Positions 54,180-64,000 of a stretch of 64,000 nt of DNA are shown in pieces (the stretch's first letter is position 1; every line of letters starts with the position of its first letter). The stretch is from Norana najaformis (lineage: Eukaryota; Annelida; Clitellata; Crassiclitellata; Hormogastridae): contig OZ029929.1 in NCBI GenBank assembly GCA_964023275.1, forward strand, positions 4,795,381 through 4,859,380. Reading direction: 5' to 3'. The notes beneath the pieces are model-generated. The model made no database searches. It was not told the origin of the DNA and saw nothing but the letters and a program-made list of their open reading frames with translations. A program made the translations under genes and the position numbers.

Positions 54180-55590
54180 TTTATGTATCCAGAAACTTAT
54201 ATAGCGCATTTTAAGAACCTGACTTCAAGTACTAGCCACGCTCGGCATTGCTTAACTGCGCCGTGTTTGCCAGCGTACTAAATTGTTCAACTCTGACATG
54301 ATCCATATTGTGGATGGAGATCCCGCTCTTGTGACGGTAGTAAACCTTCAGCTTACACCAGAAACTCATTCACTGAACAGGCGAGGGTCAAATTTCACGC
54401 TTCATAGCACAGTCCCGACTGGTCAGATATATTAACTTGACCTATGAAAACATTGACCCCCGTCTCCAACGTACGCTTTATTTATTGAATAGTTAATTTT
54501 TTCATGAGCGTGGTTTTTTCCTTGTGCTGTAACATCTGTCCCCAAAATAAATTCAAACGACCCTCAAGGCATTGACTTTTCACCAGGAATGACAGATTAC
54601 TTCTCAAATATTGCTTGGCAAATTCTTGATGACCTTACTTAAATCCTGCAAGAGGGGAGACAGATTACTTCTCAAATATTTTTCTGAAAAAGTGATTTCC
54701 TGGCAGACTCCACGTCAGTAGAGTATTTTCAAAAACCATATAAGGCTTACTGAAAGATTGTTTTTAAATGATAGATTATTGAAATCGATTCAAAAACTGG
54801 GAGGACTGCCAAAGAAACTACTGTAATCTTCGGACATATTTTTTAATTGCAAAGACAACGGAAGTAAAAACCTGGGCAGTGTTTTGAACTAATCTGCTGA
54901 AATGTTTGGGTTTGTTCCGTAAATGGTATTTACTTCCAGAAAACAGTTGGCCAACACGAGCAACACCCTCGTCTTAGGGGAGACCCAAGCCAGTCCCAAA
55001 GCCTGTTCTATAGGAATACCCAAGCGAGTGTAGTTTCTATTTAACAACGCCATGTCATAACGAAGTTGAACAGCGTCGCCTTCCTCCTTTTTTCCAGGCT
55101 TCGGGCTGCCACCACTCGATTACGGAAGTACCGTTGAATACCCAACCCAGTCCCAAGCCTCTTATACAGGAGGGTAGGACGAACTAATGCAGATATGTCA
55201 CCGGTAAAGGATAACACGACGGAAATCCATGCCACGTGACATTCACAAAAACCCAACAACGGCTTAATAGGAACGTACGTGGCCCGGGTCAGTAAGGTTC
55301 GTGATACGAATAAATGTCCAGTGGACACCTATACTGGCTTTCAGTCCATGGACAACGATGATAAGAGTGATGGCTAATAAATGCCTTGCTCGGACAATGA
55401 CGACACTTATCAGAGCAGCTTTTGGTCGGCCTTTGTGGCTGCTGTTAGCCACCTCTGACCTTTTCACATTATGCTTGTCTTCATTTTTGTCCGTATAGTC
55501 ACGTGGCGCCAGTCACTAATGTTAGCCATCAGTCGCTGGAGCTACTAAGCAACTTTGCGTCAAGGCATTTCCCACCTCCAACTATTACGG
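54180..55590. other. No gene recognised; one decayed repeat
   Basis: CAGATTACTTCTCAAATATT occurs twice (54591, 54660). Around 55066-55160, AACAGCGTCGCCTTCCTCCT and CCAGGCTTCGGGCTGCCACC distantly match the repeat seen at 36990-37060 and 62900-62985. Confidence 0.45.
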
Positions 55591-55597
55591 ATCTACC

Positions 55598-55709
55598 CGT
55601 CTGTCCATCCATCCATCCATCCATCCATCCATCCATCCATCCATTGATCTATCTATCTAGCTATCTATCTATCTTTCCATCCGTCCGTCTGTCTGTCTAT
55701 CTGTCGGTC

Positions 55710-55740
<31 letters not shown>

Positions 55741-55905
55741 CTATCTTTCCATCCGTCCGTTTGTCTGTCTGTCTATCTATCTTTCCATCCGTCCGTCCGT
55801 CTGTCTGTCTATCTGTCTGTATATCTATCTATCTATCTATCTATCTTTCCATCCATCCGTCTGTCTGTCTATCTGTCTCTCTTTCTGTCTCGCTCTGTCT
55901 GTCTT
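55598..55905. repeat. (ATCC)n/(TATC)n/(TCTG)n compound tract
   Basis: CCATCCATCCATCC, then three repeats of a longer block (CTATCTTTCCATCCGTCCGT followed by CTGTCTGTC) about 70-100 bp apart, then CTCTGTCT. Confidence 0.95.
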
Positions 55906-55909
55906 GCTC

Positions 55910-56635
55910 TTTCTGTGTGCGTCTGTGTGCTTGTGTGCTTGACCCTGTATCTCTGTTTGTGTGTGTCTGTCATTTAACGCCTGTTTGTTTATGTATTATT
56001 CCGTCAATCTGTCTCCTAATGTTCGTGTGGCGCTATAGTCACATCGTTGTGCCTTAAGGACTCCTTCAAGATCTTCTAAACTTAAGAAAATATTGAAAAC
56101 CCAGGCTTCGAATTACAAGACGAGCGCTCAAGAAATCGCCCACCATATCACACACTTTGCACCGCTTCAAAGATTTATGAAATAAAACTCTTACTGGTGC
56201 ATCTGAACAGCCGTGCCCCTGCAAGACGCCGATAGGTCTTTCCAACTGTAGACTGTAGATACTGTTAGTAAGTGCCGTAGAACGAGGTCCTTAAAAGTGA
56301 ATATGGTCGTCTGAAATGGCAGTGAAGAAAATTGTTACGTCATGTTTGTTGGGTGAGGGACATTGTAGTATCACTTTTGAGAGATGCTTGAAAGGCGCTA
56401 TAAATGCTTGTTACATTACATTACACCGGTTCGGTCCGTAGGAGCATCACACCTGCAAAATGAAATACTGCGATGTGTAAATGCTGCGAGGGATATTGTG
56501 CGGCTATGCGAGAGGGACACGTGGACCCTCTCTAGTTGTTCCTGTTACACTTTCGCAGTATCATCTCAATGTGACTTTCACAAGTTGCGTATCTGGATTT
56601 ATTTGGCTCTTCTTGCTCAACTGAATGAGAAGTGG
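55910..56635. other. No gene recognised; one retroposon terminus
   Basis: At 56385-56425, GCTTGAAAGGCGCTATAAAT followed by GCTTGTTACATTACATTACA marks a + strand retroposon 3' end of unknown family. No coding signal elsewhere. Confidence 0.5.
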
Positions 56636-56639
56636 CTGA

Positions 56640-57100
56640 CCGAATTGTTGGCGGACTGGCTGACTGACTTAATGATTTCCTGACTTCTTGACTGGCTGGG
56701 TGACTGACTGGCTGGGTGACTGACTGTCTGACTGACTGACTGACCTCTTGACTGACCTCTTGACTGACTTTTTGACTGACTGACTGACTTCTTGACTGAC
56801 TGACTGACTGACTTCTTGACTGACTGACTGACTTCTTGATTGACTGACTGACTTCTTGACTTATTGACTGACTTCTTGACTGACTTCTTGACTGACTTCT
56901 TGACTGACTTCTTGACTGACTGACTGACTGACTGACTGACTGACTGACTGACTGACTGACTAACTGACTGACTGACTGACTGACGACTGACTGACTGACT
57001 GACTGACTGACTGACTGACTGACTGACTGACTGACTGGCTGACTGACTGACTGACTGACTGGCTGACTGACTGACTGACCAACCGACTGACTGAATGACA
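56640..57100. repeat. (TGAC)n satellite
   Basis: Imperfect TGACTGACTTCTTGACTGAC in the left half becomes nearly pure TGACTGAC from 56915 to 57080. Ser-Gln-Ser-Val repeats read from the - strand are artefacts. Confidence 0.97.
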
Positions 57101-57251
57101 GACAGACAGCACGTAAAGTCGCAAAGGTCGAATGACACATATATGCAATGCTATGAAGAACGTGGATAGAGAAAGAGAGAAAGCGAGAGGCAGAGTGAGA
57201 CAAAGCACTGAGGGGTGTGGTCTTCTTGTTCGGATTCTTGGCTTTAGGGCG

Positions 57252-57263
57252 TGCGCATGCGCG
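57252..57263. promoter_or_regulatory. NRF1-type palindrome
   Basis: TGCGCATGCGCG fits the YGCGCAYGCGCR consensus known for NRF1/erect-wing factors. No gene start is visible beside it. Confidence 0.25.
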
Positions 57264-57354
57264 TCAACGGAAGAACTGCGCCCCGAGGACAATGAAAGAA
57301 CTGGAAGCAGAAGCAGGACAAACGACCGCCTCGAGATTTCCTGCAGAGGATCGC

Positions 57355-57725
57355 ACGACAGGAGGAGGACGACGACGAAGAAGATGACGTGAAGGAGAAA
57401 AAGGAAAAAGTGGGAAGAAGAGGAAGTGGAGAGAAGGCGGAGTGGAGGCGGAGGAAGAAGAAGAGGAGGAAGATAATGAGTAAGAGGAAGAGGAAGAAGA
57501 AGGAAAGGAAGAAGAGGATGAAGAGGATAAGATCAAGAAGATGAGGAGGAAGGATGCGAGGTAGATGAAGAGCAGAAATATGACATCGGGAGGAAGAGAA
57601 GAGGAGGAGATGGAGGAGGAGAAAACTGATGCGGTGGAAGAGGTAGAGGAGGAGAGGAGACAGACAGGAAGAGAAGTGATGGTGTGGTACGTGAAGAACT
57701 GATGGACAGGAGGAAAAGAAGTGGA
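57355..57725. repeat. Purine tract (GAGGAAGA-rich)
   Basis: About 370 bp strongly purine-biased with GAAGAAGAGGAGGAAG units; Ser/Leu/Phe-rich - strand frames are artefacts. Confidence 0.93.
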
Positions 57726-57824
57726 GGATATAAAAGGATGAGGAACATATATTGCATTGAGGATGAGTGAATAGGATTATGTTTGAATGAAGATAAGGAC
57801 ACGAAGTTGAATTTGAAAAAGATG

Positions 57825-58025
57825 AGGATGGATGGATGGACGGACGGACGGACGTATGGATGGTTAGATGGATGGATGGATGGATGGATGGATAGATGGA
57901 TGGATGGATGGTTGGATGGATGGATGGATGGATGGACGGATGGACGGATTGATGGACGGATGACAGAAGAGTGGACAGATGAGTAGAGGGATAGATTGAA
58001 GGATAGACGGATAGAGGGTGATGGA
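57825..58025. repeat. (GGAT)n/(GGAC)n tract
   Basis: GGATGGATGGACGGACGG and GATGGATGGATGG, fading to GATAGAGGG-like units. Confidence 0.94.
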
Positions 58026-58029
58026 CAAT

Positions 58030-58600
58030 TGGAGATAAGGACGACTGGTAGATGGCAGTCGCATAGGAAGACATGGGTCGTCGTCAGTGGTCGCAGAAGT
58101 TCAATTATTGGCGATCGTAGTTTATCGGACGAGATGTCAGTCGTGCTCCTGAGGGTGATTTCTGCCGAAGGCTCTGCCTTAGCCACAGGCAAGCGATGTC
58201 AGTCTGATGTCCATCAAAAGGCATCATGTCCGCCAGATAATGTCATTGCTCTGTCTCCAGAACCAGGAAACAAATTGTTCTACTATAACAGAACAATTGC
58301 GAAAGAACAATTACACCGTGTCCCAAAAAATGCGACTACCAACAATGGCAGAGAATGCACATCGCAGTAAGAACTGTGTAGGCGATAAATGAGAAAAAAC
58401 TACTTGTTTTTCTATTTATGATATTTCCACAAAACTAGATGATATTTTCGATAAAACAGACTTTGGAAGTAAGTACAGTGACAAGGTATACATAATTTAA
58501 GAGGTTGGGCAATTATATAGCGCATTTCTGGGCTTCTAAAGGAGAATATCCTGCTTATCTGCCTACTGCCTTGCATCCTGTCTTTCTGTCTCTGTCTCTC
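58030..58600. other. No gene recognised
   Basis: Mixed sequence ending in AATTATATAGCGCATTTCTG (58511), a - strand retroposon-end motif next to the CT and TA tracts. Confidence 0.5.
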
Positions 58601-58604
58601 TCTC

Positions 58605-58707
<103 letters not shown>

Positions 58708-58984
58708 CTAGACTCTGCTCGTTCGTCTGATCCTAGTAGTTTAATGACCTTGTGTACACCTTACTTATTTACGTCATTGCTGTTCTTTGAGTGTATACAT
58801 ATGAATCAGGTGTAGATGTGTATACTTGTAGTACTACGCTCCAGTGAAACCCAGTTTGTCTGGTAGCATAACAAAAATGTCTTTATTCTTTTGTCGCTAG
58901 ATTAGTCAGAGAGTATTGAATTCTGTCAGTCATTCAGTTCGTTTATCGTATCAACCGTCCGTTCAGCGTTTCAGTAATCGATTC

Positions 58985-59405
58985 ATTGATTGATTTTTTA
59001 TTGATTGATTGGTTGGTTGTTTGGTTGACTGGTTGGTTATTTGGTTGGTTAGGTGATTGATTGGTTGATTGGTTAGGCGTTTGGTTGGTTGGGTGATTGG
59101 TTTGCTGGTTGAGTGATTGGTTGTTGGTTGGTTAGGTGATTGGTTGTTGGTTGGGTGATTGGTTGGTTAGTTGGTTGGTTGGGTGATTGGTTGGTTGGTT
59201 GAGTGGCTGGTTAGGTAATTGGTTGGCTGGTTGGGTGATTGGTTGTTTGGTTGGGTGATTGGTTGGTTGGATTCATTGGTTGGTTGGTTGATTGTTTGGT
59301 TGATTGTGTGATTGGTTGGTTAATTGGTAGGTTAGGTGGTTGTTTGAATTGTTGGCTGGTTGGTTGGGTGGGTGGATTATTGGTTGGTTGATTGGTTGGG
59401 TCCTT
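58985..59405. repeat. (GGTT)n/(GATT)n satellite
   Basis: TTGGTTGGTTGGGTGATTGG units over about 420 bp, ending 140 bp before the CUB exon, with CTTCCTTCGTTC-type sequence between. Confidence 0.95.
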
Positions 59406-59548
59406 TCTTCCTTCGTTCATTAGTTCGTTTCTTCCTTCATTTCATCGTTCATTAATTCATTAATGCTTTCCTTCCTTCCTTGTTTCTCTTCGTTGTTCGG
59501 TCTTTCGTTCGTTCTTTCGTTCACTTGTTTCTTTAACGTCTGCTGCAG

Positions 59549-59732
59549 CGTGTGAGTGCGTCGTCCTGAAGCGTGGACCGGGTCGTAACTACGGGACGTT
59601 TACATCCCCCAATTATCCTCAGGTCTACGGATCTGGCATCAACTGCATCCTCTACTCATTCATCGGCAACCCAGGCGAGATCGTCGAGATCACGTTCCTA
59701 GAGTTCGACATGCAGGTGCCAATCACAAACAG
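59549..59732 (+). CDS. CUB-domain exon, SOL-1/NETO-like extracellular protein
   Basis: A 184-bp exon in a 60-codon frame starting CECVVLKRGPG (Cys at 1, 3, 32). It contains YGTFTSPNYPQVY (14-26), the invariant CUB 'G.F.SPNYP..Y' block, then C32-ILYSFIG and EIVEITFLEFDMQ (43-55), matching 'C.w.i....g..v.l.F..F'. A pyrimidine-rich tract and TGCTGCAG precede it; AACAG|GTAACA closes it, giving phase 1 entry and phase 2 exit. This is roughly the first half of a ~110-residue CUB domain; the second half with its last two cysteines must be in another exon outside the window. CUB domains are secreted or extracellular beta-sandwich modules. The LYxFxG..EIVEITFxEFDxQ wording recalls the first CUB of suppressor-of-lurcher-like proteins, which modulate glutamate-receptor channels; that assignment is from memory. 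An alternative donor ATGCAG|GTGCCA occurs at 59716. No other exon of this gene is found. Confidence 0.88.
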
Positions 59733-59763
59733 GTAACACGCCGGAACCTGATTAATAATTAGC

Positions 59764-59814
59764 AACTTCTGATGCGCCGGTGTCTAATGCACGAGGCATC
59801 AACCGATGGCGCAG
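59764..59814 (-). mobile_element. Retroposon 3' tail, family E type
   Basis: AACTTCTGATGCGCCGGTGT, CTAATGCACGAGGCATCAAC, CGATGGCGC. Inverted partner of 59968-60012; lies 32 bp into the intron after the CUB exon. Confidence 0.65.
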
Positions 59815-59967
59815 TTACTACTACTCCCACTGAAACTACTACTACTGCTGCTGCTGCTACTACTACTACTAATACTAATACTAAAACTTCTACTACTATG
59901 CTACTACTAATTCTACTACTACTATTATTATTACTACTAATACTAATACTAATACTACTATTACTAC
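59815..59967. repeat. (ACT)n trinucleotide tract
   Basis: ACTACTACTACT with GCTGCTGCTGC and AATACTAATACT variants, held between two opposed family E tails. Confidence 0.95.
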
Positions 59968-60030
59968 TCGATTGATGCATTGTGTGTTATGACAACGCCG
60001 CTATAGAAGTCAGATTAGATTAGATATAAG
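59968..60030 (+). mobile_element. Retroposon 3' tail, family E type
   Basis: CGATTGATGCATTGTGTGTT, ATGACAACGCCGCTATAGAA + GTC, then AGATTAGATTAGATATAAG repeats. Confidence 0.65.
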
Positions 60031-60379
60031 ATTAGATTAGCAAAAGGTTAACCCGCAAAAGGTGTACATGGAGTGACCATGGGAACATTAATGTGACTAG
60101 GACGCCGTTAATTATGACTTGTCTGCTGACAGTAACTTGCAGCCAGACATTACTATGCGGAGACCTAGGCCTATTAAGCGGGGGCCGCGGGGCATTGTCA
60201 CCATTTTGACTTGGCCCCTCTTGCACGATCTTTTACCTTTTCCACTTCCAGGCGCATTTGCGCCAACACTAATTTGTCGAATTTCCAAGCATTCATATTG
60301 GACTTCAAAGAGCTAGCCTAAGAATTCCAATGAGACACGCTTCCATCTTGCCCTTCTTACCTCCCTTCCCTTGACTCGC

Positions 60380-60565
60380 ATCACCCTCCACCATCCCATC
60401 CCGTTTGTTGCCCTGCTCTGGCGACCTTCGGCGAGAATTCCTCTTTCTCCCTCTCTTTTCCTCAAACGTTTGAAGATCGTATTATTCCCCACTAGCTCTG
60501 AGACAGGGAGCGCTTCTGAGTTTTATCTTGAAGTGGCGCTTTATAAGTTTCTGATTACAAATACA
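60380..60565 (+). mobile_element. LINE 3' end, family D
   Basis: PFVALLWRPSARIPLSPSLF then LKRLKIVLFPTSSETGS, the 'FKxxLKxxLF' LINE carboxyl end, followed by the tail TTGAAGTGGCGCTTTATAAG and TTTCTGATTACAAATAC. Single copy of this family here. Confidence 0.7.
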
Positions 60566-60569
60566 GTAA

Positions 60570-61315
60570 TACAATAGGCCCTAAATTGTTAGTCTGCTAC
60601 CATTGCGTTGATAAGGCGCATACAAAGCCTCCCTGATCCTGAACTATCCTACGACCACCGTTGCCATCATAATAGCTTCCACCTAAGCACCACGCTGTCT
60701 CTTCCGCCTGACCCCCTCTCCAGTATTTGGACCTGGCACCAAATCTGGCCCAACCACTTGGCTCTTGCGGACTTGATCTGATACTGCCCCGGTGGACAAC
60801 GTTGGTTTCCATGTTTGTAAATATCCAGAATGTGCTAAGCTAACGCCAACGTGAGTTGCGTGCAAACGATGGCGCCCTCCAGCGTGTAAGCCGCAAACGT
60901 GCGTCGATGTTCGCTTCCCATCCTCCGGACGAGCCCCAAAACATTTAGGCCAGCACCCGTCGAACGTCAACACCACAACAATGCATTTTAAAGCAGTCCG
61001 TTCTCTTATTATCGCCCATCTGTTCGCGCTGGACATATTTTCAACATCTTGGTGCTAAATGAAGTCTTTTATGAACAATTTTTGAGTCTTCAAACGGTCA
61101 CCTTGGCCCCTCCCTCACTTCCGCAGTCACCCCCAATTTCGGGCTAATAATGCGGCATATTTTGAGGGATTGGCTGGGTCCTTTTTATTATTTTTGTCTT
61201 TCTGCAAGCTGTTACAAGAGGTCAAATTCGGAATGTAAGAACTCATTTGAAAAAGGAGTTTTTTTATTGGCAAGACATAAATTTTTGATTATACGTCCCT
61301 TTATTTATGCGTTTT
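60570..61315. other. No gene recognised
   Basis: Mixed single-copy-looking sequence, presumably intronic if the CUB gene continues to the right. A 117-codon - strand open stretch (60683-61036) has no resemblance to a known protein. Confidence 0.45.
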
Positions 61316-61319
61316 AGTT

Positions 61320-61765
61320 TTGCAATGCTTTCTTATACTGTTGTGCAAAGTTCTTTAGATAATGCATTTCTTGCTTTTATTAATGATTTACACCTGCCTT
61401 TAAGAGTGCTTTTCTTGCTTTTAGCAATGCATTCCTTGCTGTTAATAATGCTTTCATTGCTTTTAATTATGCAGCTCTTTTAATTATAAAATGCATTCCT
61501 TGCGTGTAATAGCGCATTTCTTGCTGTTACTAATGCATTCCTTGCTTTTAATAATAAAATTCTTGCTTTTATCCATGTATTTCTAGCTTTTAATAAAGTA
61601 TTTCGCACTTCTGCATTCCTTATTTTTATTAAAGCATTCTTTTTCCATGGTACATTTCTTGCTGTTAATAATATATTCCTTGCATTTCTTGCTTTTCTTA
61701 AGCATTCTTTGCTTCTGCTGAAGCGTCCCTGGCTGTTACTGACGCTTTCATTGCTTCTAATAATA
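61320..61765. repeat. Degenerate ~20-25-bp minisatellite
   Basis: GCATTCCTTGCTTTTAATAA and variants (TTTCTTGCTGTTAATAAT, CATTGCTTTTAATTATGC) recur about 18 times. TTTCTTGC is the most constant word. Confidence 0.85.
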
Positions 61766-61769
61766 CAAT

Positions 61770-62385
61770 ACTTGATTTTATTGATGCCATTCTTAGTGTC
61801 TCTCTCTCTCTCTCTTTCAGTTGTGGCTTTCTTGCTTTTCCTTATGGCGCGCTTGCTTTTGCAAATGCCTTTCTTTCTTGTTAAATGCGTTCCTCAGGGT
61901 CGTCGCTAACGCCTCGCTGCTTCTGCACGGACGCAGTGCGATTGTTTCCTCACTGCGGGCCGCCCACAAATCGTTCGACATTGCGCCCTACCTCTCCTCC
62001 ACATCTCGTCCTCTACCTGCCCTCCCTACGACCGACCACGTCGAATCGATGGGGCGTTGTGCATGCGAGGGGGTTAGAGCAGAGGCGGTCCGGCTTCCCC
62101 TGCCCGTCACCTCAACGGCGTCTCGACTGTAGATCATTTCGGCCGCAACACGTGACCCTTCTCCCTCGTCCGCCACCCGGCGGCTAAGCCCCTCTAAGCC
62201 AAATAACGGTCGAAGAGGGAGCCGGAGAGGGAGCGAGCAGGGAATCTGTTGAAATATGGCCCACGTCGACCCAGTGGGTCCGCCTCATCCCAACTCTTCA
62301 CGTGGACAAACACGACCTGCGACTCAACAGACAGAAAATCAAGTGGGCATAAAATGTGGAAGGTTCTGGCTTCGAACCCTCAGCC
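61770..62385. other. No gene recognised
   Basis: CTCTCTCTCTCTCTTTCAG at 61802-61820 resembles a splice acceptor, but what follows is still TTTCTTGC repeat and not CUB. 61900-62230 is CpG-rich, with open stretches in three frames and no domain. Confidence 0.45.
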
Positions 62386-62389
62386 TTTT

Positions 62390-62512
62390 ATATATATATG
62401 TATATATGCATATATGTATATATATATATATGTATATATGAATATCTATCTAGTTATGTTCATTTTTGTATAATAATAATAATAATAATAATAGCAATAA
62501 TAATAATAAGAC
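62390..62512. repeat. (TA)n-rich and (AAT)n tract
   Basis: TATATATATGTATATATG, then AATAATAATAATAATAATAG at the 3' end of the family F LINE. Confidence 0.9.
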
Positions 62513-62770
62513 AATTTATATAGCTCCGTAGCACACCCGAGGCAGAAGAAAAGGGCGCTGTACATGAGTTCAAAGTTCAACAACAGTCATAAGATATCTT
62601 AAAAAGATATGTCTTGAGCCGTGACTTGAACATGTCCATTCATCACACGGTCAGGGAAACTGTTCCACGCAGGGGGTCCGGCGACAGCGACCGAACATTC
62701 TTGAACCTCGTGGAAGACCCCCGGGACATGCAGTTCATTCCTTGTTGAGGACCGCAGCCGATATATGTTC
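62505..62770 (-). mobile_element. LINE 3' end, family F
   Basis: The - strand reads IYRLRSSTRNELHVPGVFHE then VAVAGPPAWNSFPDRVMDMF and KSRLKTYLFKIS, the 'VxGPxxWNxLP...FKxxLKTxLF' carboxyl end of Jockey/CR1-group LINEs. Tail: GTACAGCGCCC..TGCTACGGAGCTATATAAAT and TGTCTTATTATTATTATT. The tail recurs at 2776-2835. Confidence 0.8.
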
Positions 62771-62781
62771 TGGTTGTATGC

Positions 62782-62782
<1 letters not shown>

Positions 62783-62871
<89 letters not shown>

Positions 62872-62894
62872 TAGTGGTAGTAGTAGTAGTAGTT
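62783..62894. repeat. (GTA)n trinucleotide
   Basis: About 35 nearly perfect GTA units, with a few GTGGTA. Confidence 0.98.
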
Positions 62895-62899
62895 ACTCT

Positions 62900-62990
62900 G
62901 TTTAACGACTTCTTATGGCATCAAAGGCCGTTGACGTCGCCCTCCTCCTTTATTCAGGCTTGGGACTGGCACTTCCCCCAAACAAGGCAG
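62900..62990 (+). mobile_element. LINE-associated repeat shared with 36990-37060
   Basis: TGTTTAACGACTTCTTATGG, CATCAAAGGCCGTTGACGTC, GCCCTCCTCCT..TTCAGGCTTGGGACTGGCAC match the - strand at 36985-37060 (both read LWHQRPLTSPSS.I.AWDWH). At 36-37 kb it sits at the upstream edge of a LINE carboxyl-terminal piece. Confidence 0.6.
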
Positions 62991-63117
62991 TGTCTCTTGT
63001 CTGCTGATCGAATGCGGAAGTTGGATATATAGTCCGGAATAACACCATTCAGAGCCTTGTTTGTGATTAGGCAAAACCAACATCTCAAGACATGCAGCTG
63101 ACTGCAACCACATACTT

Positions 63118-63200
63118 ACAATGTATACATGCATGTATGGAAGTGTATGTATGTATGTGTGTATGTATGTATCTATGTATGTATGTATGTATGGAAATAT
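63118..63200. repeat. (ATGT)n microsatellite
   Basis: GTATGTATGTATGTATG with GTGTGTATG and ATCTATG variants. Confidence 0.93.
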
Positions 63201-63204
63201 ACGT

Positions 63205-63605
63205 ATGTATGCACTGTAGCCAGTGATCCCTGGTGAAAATCATCTTCTTGTAGTAGGCCTACGTCATGCTGTTGCTAAACATGGTGCAATGTGCTGTGTA
63301 CGGTGCTATATACCGTGATGCATAGTGCTATGCTATATGTGTAGCAAAACTGAGGAAATGTGCAGTGCTGCACTGTTTACACCTTGATTTCTACTAGTGC
63401 TATATCTTTGGTGCTATTCCTGTATGTTGTGCTATAGCGCAACAACAGTTTAGCACCTGGGCCGACCATCCCCCCCTTCTCACTGCATGATTGGCAGCAA
63501 AACTGGCAATTTCAGTCTATGCAGCGGGATTCAAATTCTGGACGCTAAGGCAAAACCATGAGCAAGCTGTCACTGTGCCACTCACAGAAAGGACCTGTTA
63601 TGATA
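63205..63605. other. No gene recognised
   Basis: Weak repetition of GTGCTATA/TGCTATGC words at 63290-63430. B-box-like GGGATTCAAATTC at 63517 without a matching A box. Confidence 0.5.
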
Positions 63606-63609
63606 GCTT

Positions 63610-64000
63610 ATGGTATTTCTCCTCCTCCACGTGCTTCTACTCGTCCTGCTCCTTCTTCTCCTCCTCCTGTTTCTTCTACTTCTCCTCCTATTCTCCTCCT
63701 CCTGTTTCTTCTACTTTTCCTCCTATTCTCCTCCTCCTGTTTCTTCTACTTCTCCTCCTATTCTCCTCCTCCTGTTTCTTCTACTTCTCCTCCTATTCTC
63801 CTCCTCCTACTTCTGGTCCTCTTCCACTTCCTCCTCTTCCTTCTCCACTGTCTTCCTCCTGCTTTTTCACTTCTTCCTTCTTCTCCTCCTGCTCCTCCAC
63901 TTCCTACTCCTCAACGTTCTATTCCTCCTCCCCTTCCTCCTCATTCTTCCCAACTTTCTCTTCATCCCCGTATCCTCCTCCATTTTTTCATCTTCCTCCT
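63610..64000. repeat. Pyrimidine tract with 35-bp units
   Basis: CTCCTCCTCCTGTTTCTTCT + ACTTCTCCTCCTATT repeats about four times at 63657-63802, then CTTCCTCC/TTCTCCTC sequence runs off the window end. Confidence 0.95.

Noticed and set aside
56532-57203. Ser-Gln-Ser-Val repeat protein of 223 codons
   Set aside because: Translation of (TGAC)n; frames on the same strand shifted by one or two bases are equally open.
61802-62110. Next exon of the CUB gene after CTCTCTCTTTCAG
   Set aside because: The sequence after the acceptor-like string is still minisatellite and does not encode the expected second half of a CUB domain.
63610-64000. Polypyrimidine tract as a giant splice signal
   Set aside because: It is a CTC-rich simple repeat with 35-bp units; no exon follows within the window.

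Overview
This window looks like gene-poor chromosomal DNA from an invertebrate animal, probably a protostome. The only well-supported protein-coding piece is one CUB-domain exon on the + strand near 59.6 kb with good splice sites, which shows a metazoan nuclear genome. Its sequence recalls the first CUB domain of suppressor-of-lurcher (SOL-1)-like membrane proteins, a family I know from protostomes. One GC-richer open stretch on the - strand near 52.4 kb could be a second exon of an unrecognised gene. I see no rRNA, no intact tRNA gene, no complete gene, no operon-like layout and no CRISPR array. No phylum can be assigned from the sequence alone.

Most of the window is repeats of three kinds. 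(1) Non-LTR retrotransposon remnants. There are reverse-transcriptase fragments at 4.8-5.6 kb (+) and 39.05-40.2 kb (-), C-terminal ends at 36.4-37.06 kb, and fragments of a second, RTE-like type at 38.1-38.8 kb (-) and 47.4-47.6 kb (+). Many 5'-truncated 3' ends of at least six families occur (A: 28.7, 31.2, 32.5, 32.9 kb; B: 10.2, 14.4, 19.4, 33.3 kb; C: 3.6, 5.7 kb; E: 0.1, 5.8, 18.2, 36.4, 49.7, 59.8, 60.0 kb; F: 2.8, 62.6 kb; others at 35.1 and 60.5 kb). Nearly all end in a variant of GGCGCTATATAAAT. (2) tRNA-derived SINEs (14.7, 15.9, 21.3, 23.6, 24.8, 30.3, 42.07, 43.4, 45.5, 47.3 kb). Several of these share their last ~45 bp with LINE family E. (3) Tandem repeats at every scale: tetranucleotide tracts (GGAT, GACA, TCTG, GGAA, GTCC, TGAC), trinucleotides (GAT, GGT, AGT, ACT), purine or pyrimidine tracts hundreds of bases long, and minisatellites with 12- to 97-bp units. 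One eroded hAT DNA transposon with a BED-finger relic lies at 2.0-2.8 kb.

The most striking object is a run of nine identical 36-bp units at 4919-5242. Each unit is part of a perfect hairpin, and the array sits inside a LINE reverse-transcriptase sequence whose coding similarity resumes on the far side. The flanks suggest an inverted duplication by template switching followed by tandem amplification. Several other arrays also seem to have grown from transposon sequence, for example the TTAC tracts beside a shared LINE junction at 15.56, 29.83 and 36.73 kb. The recurrent theme of the window is transposon ends turning into satellites.
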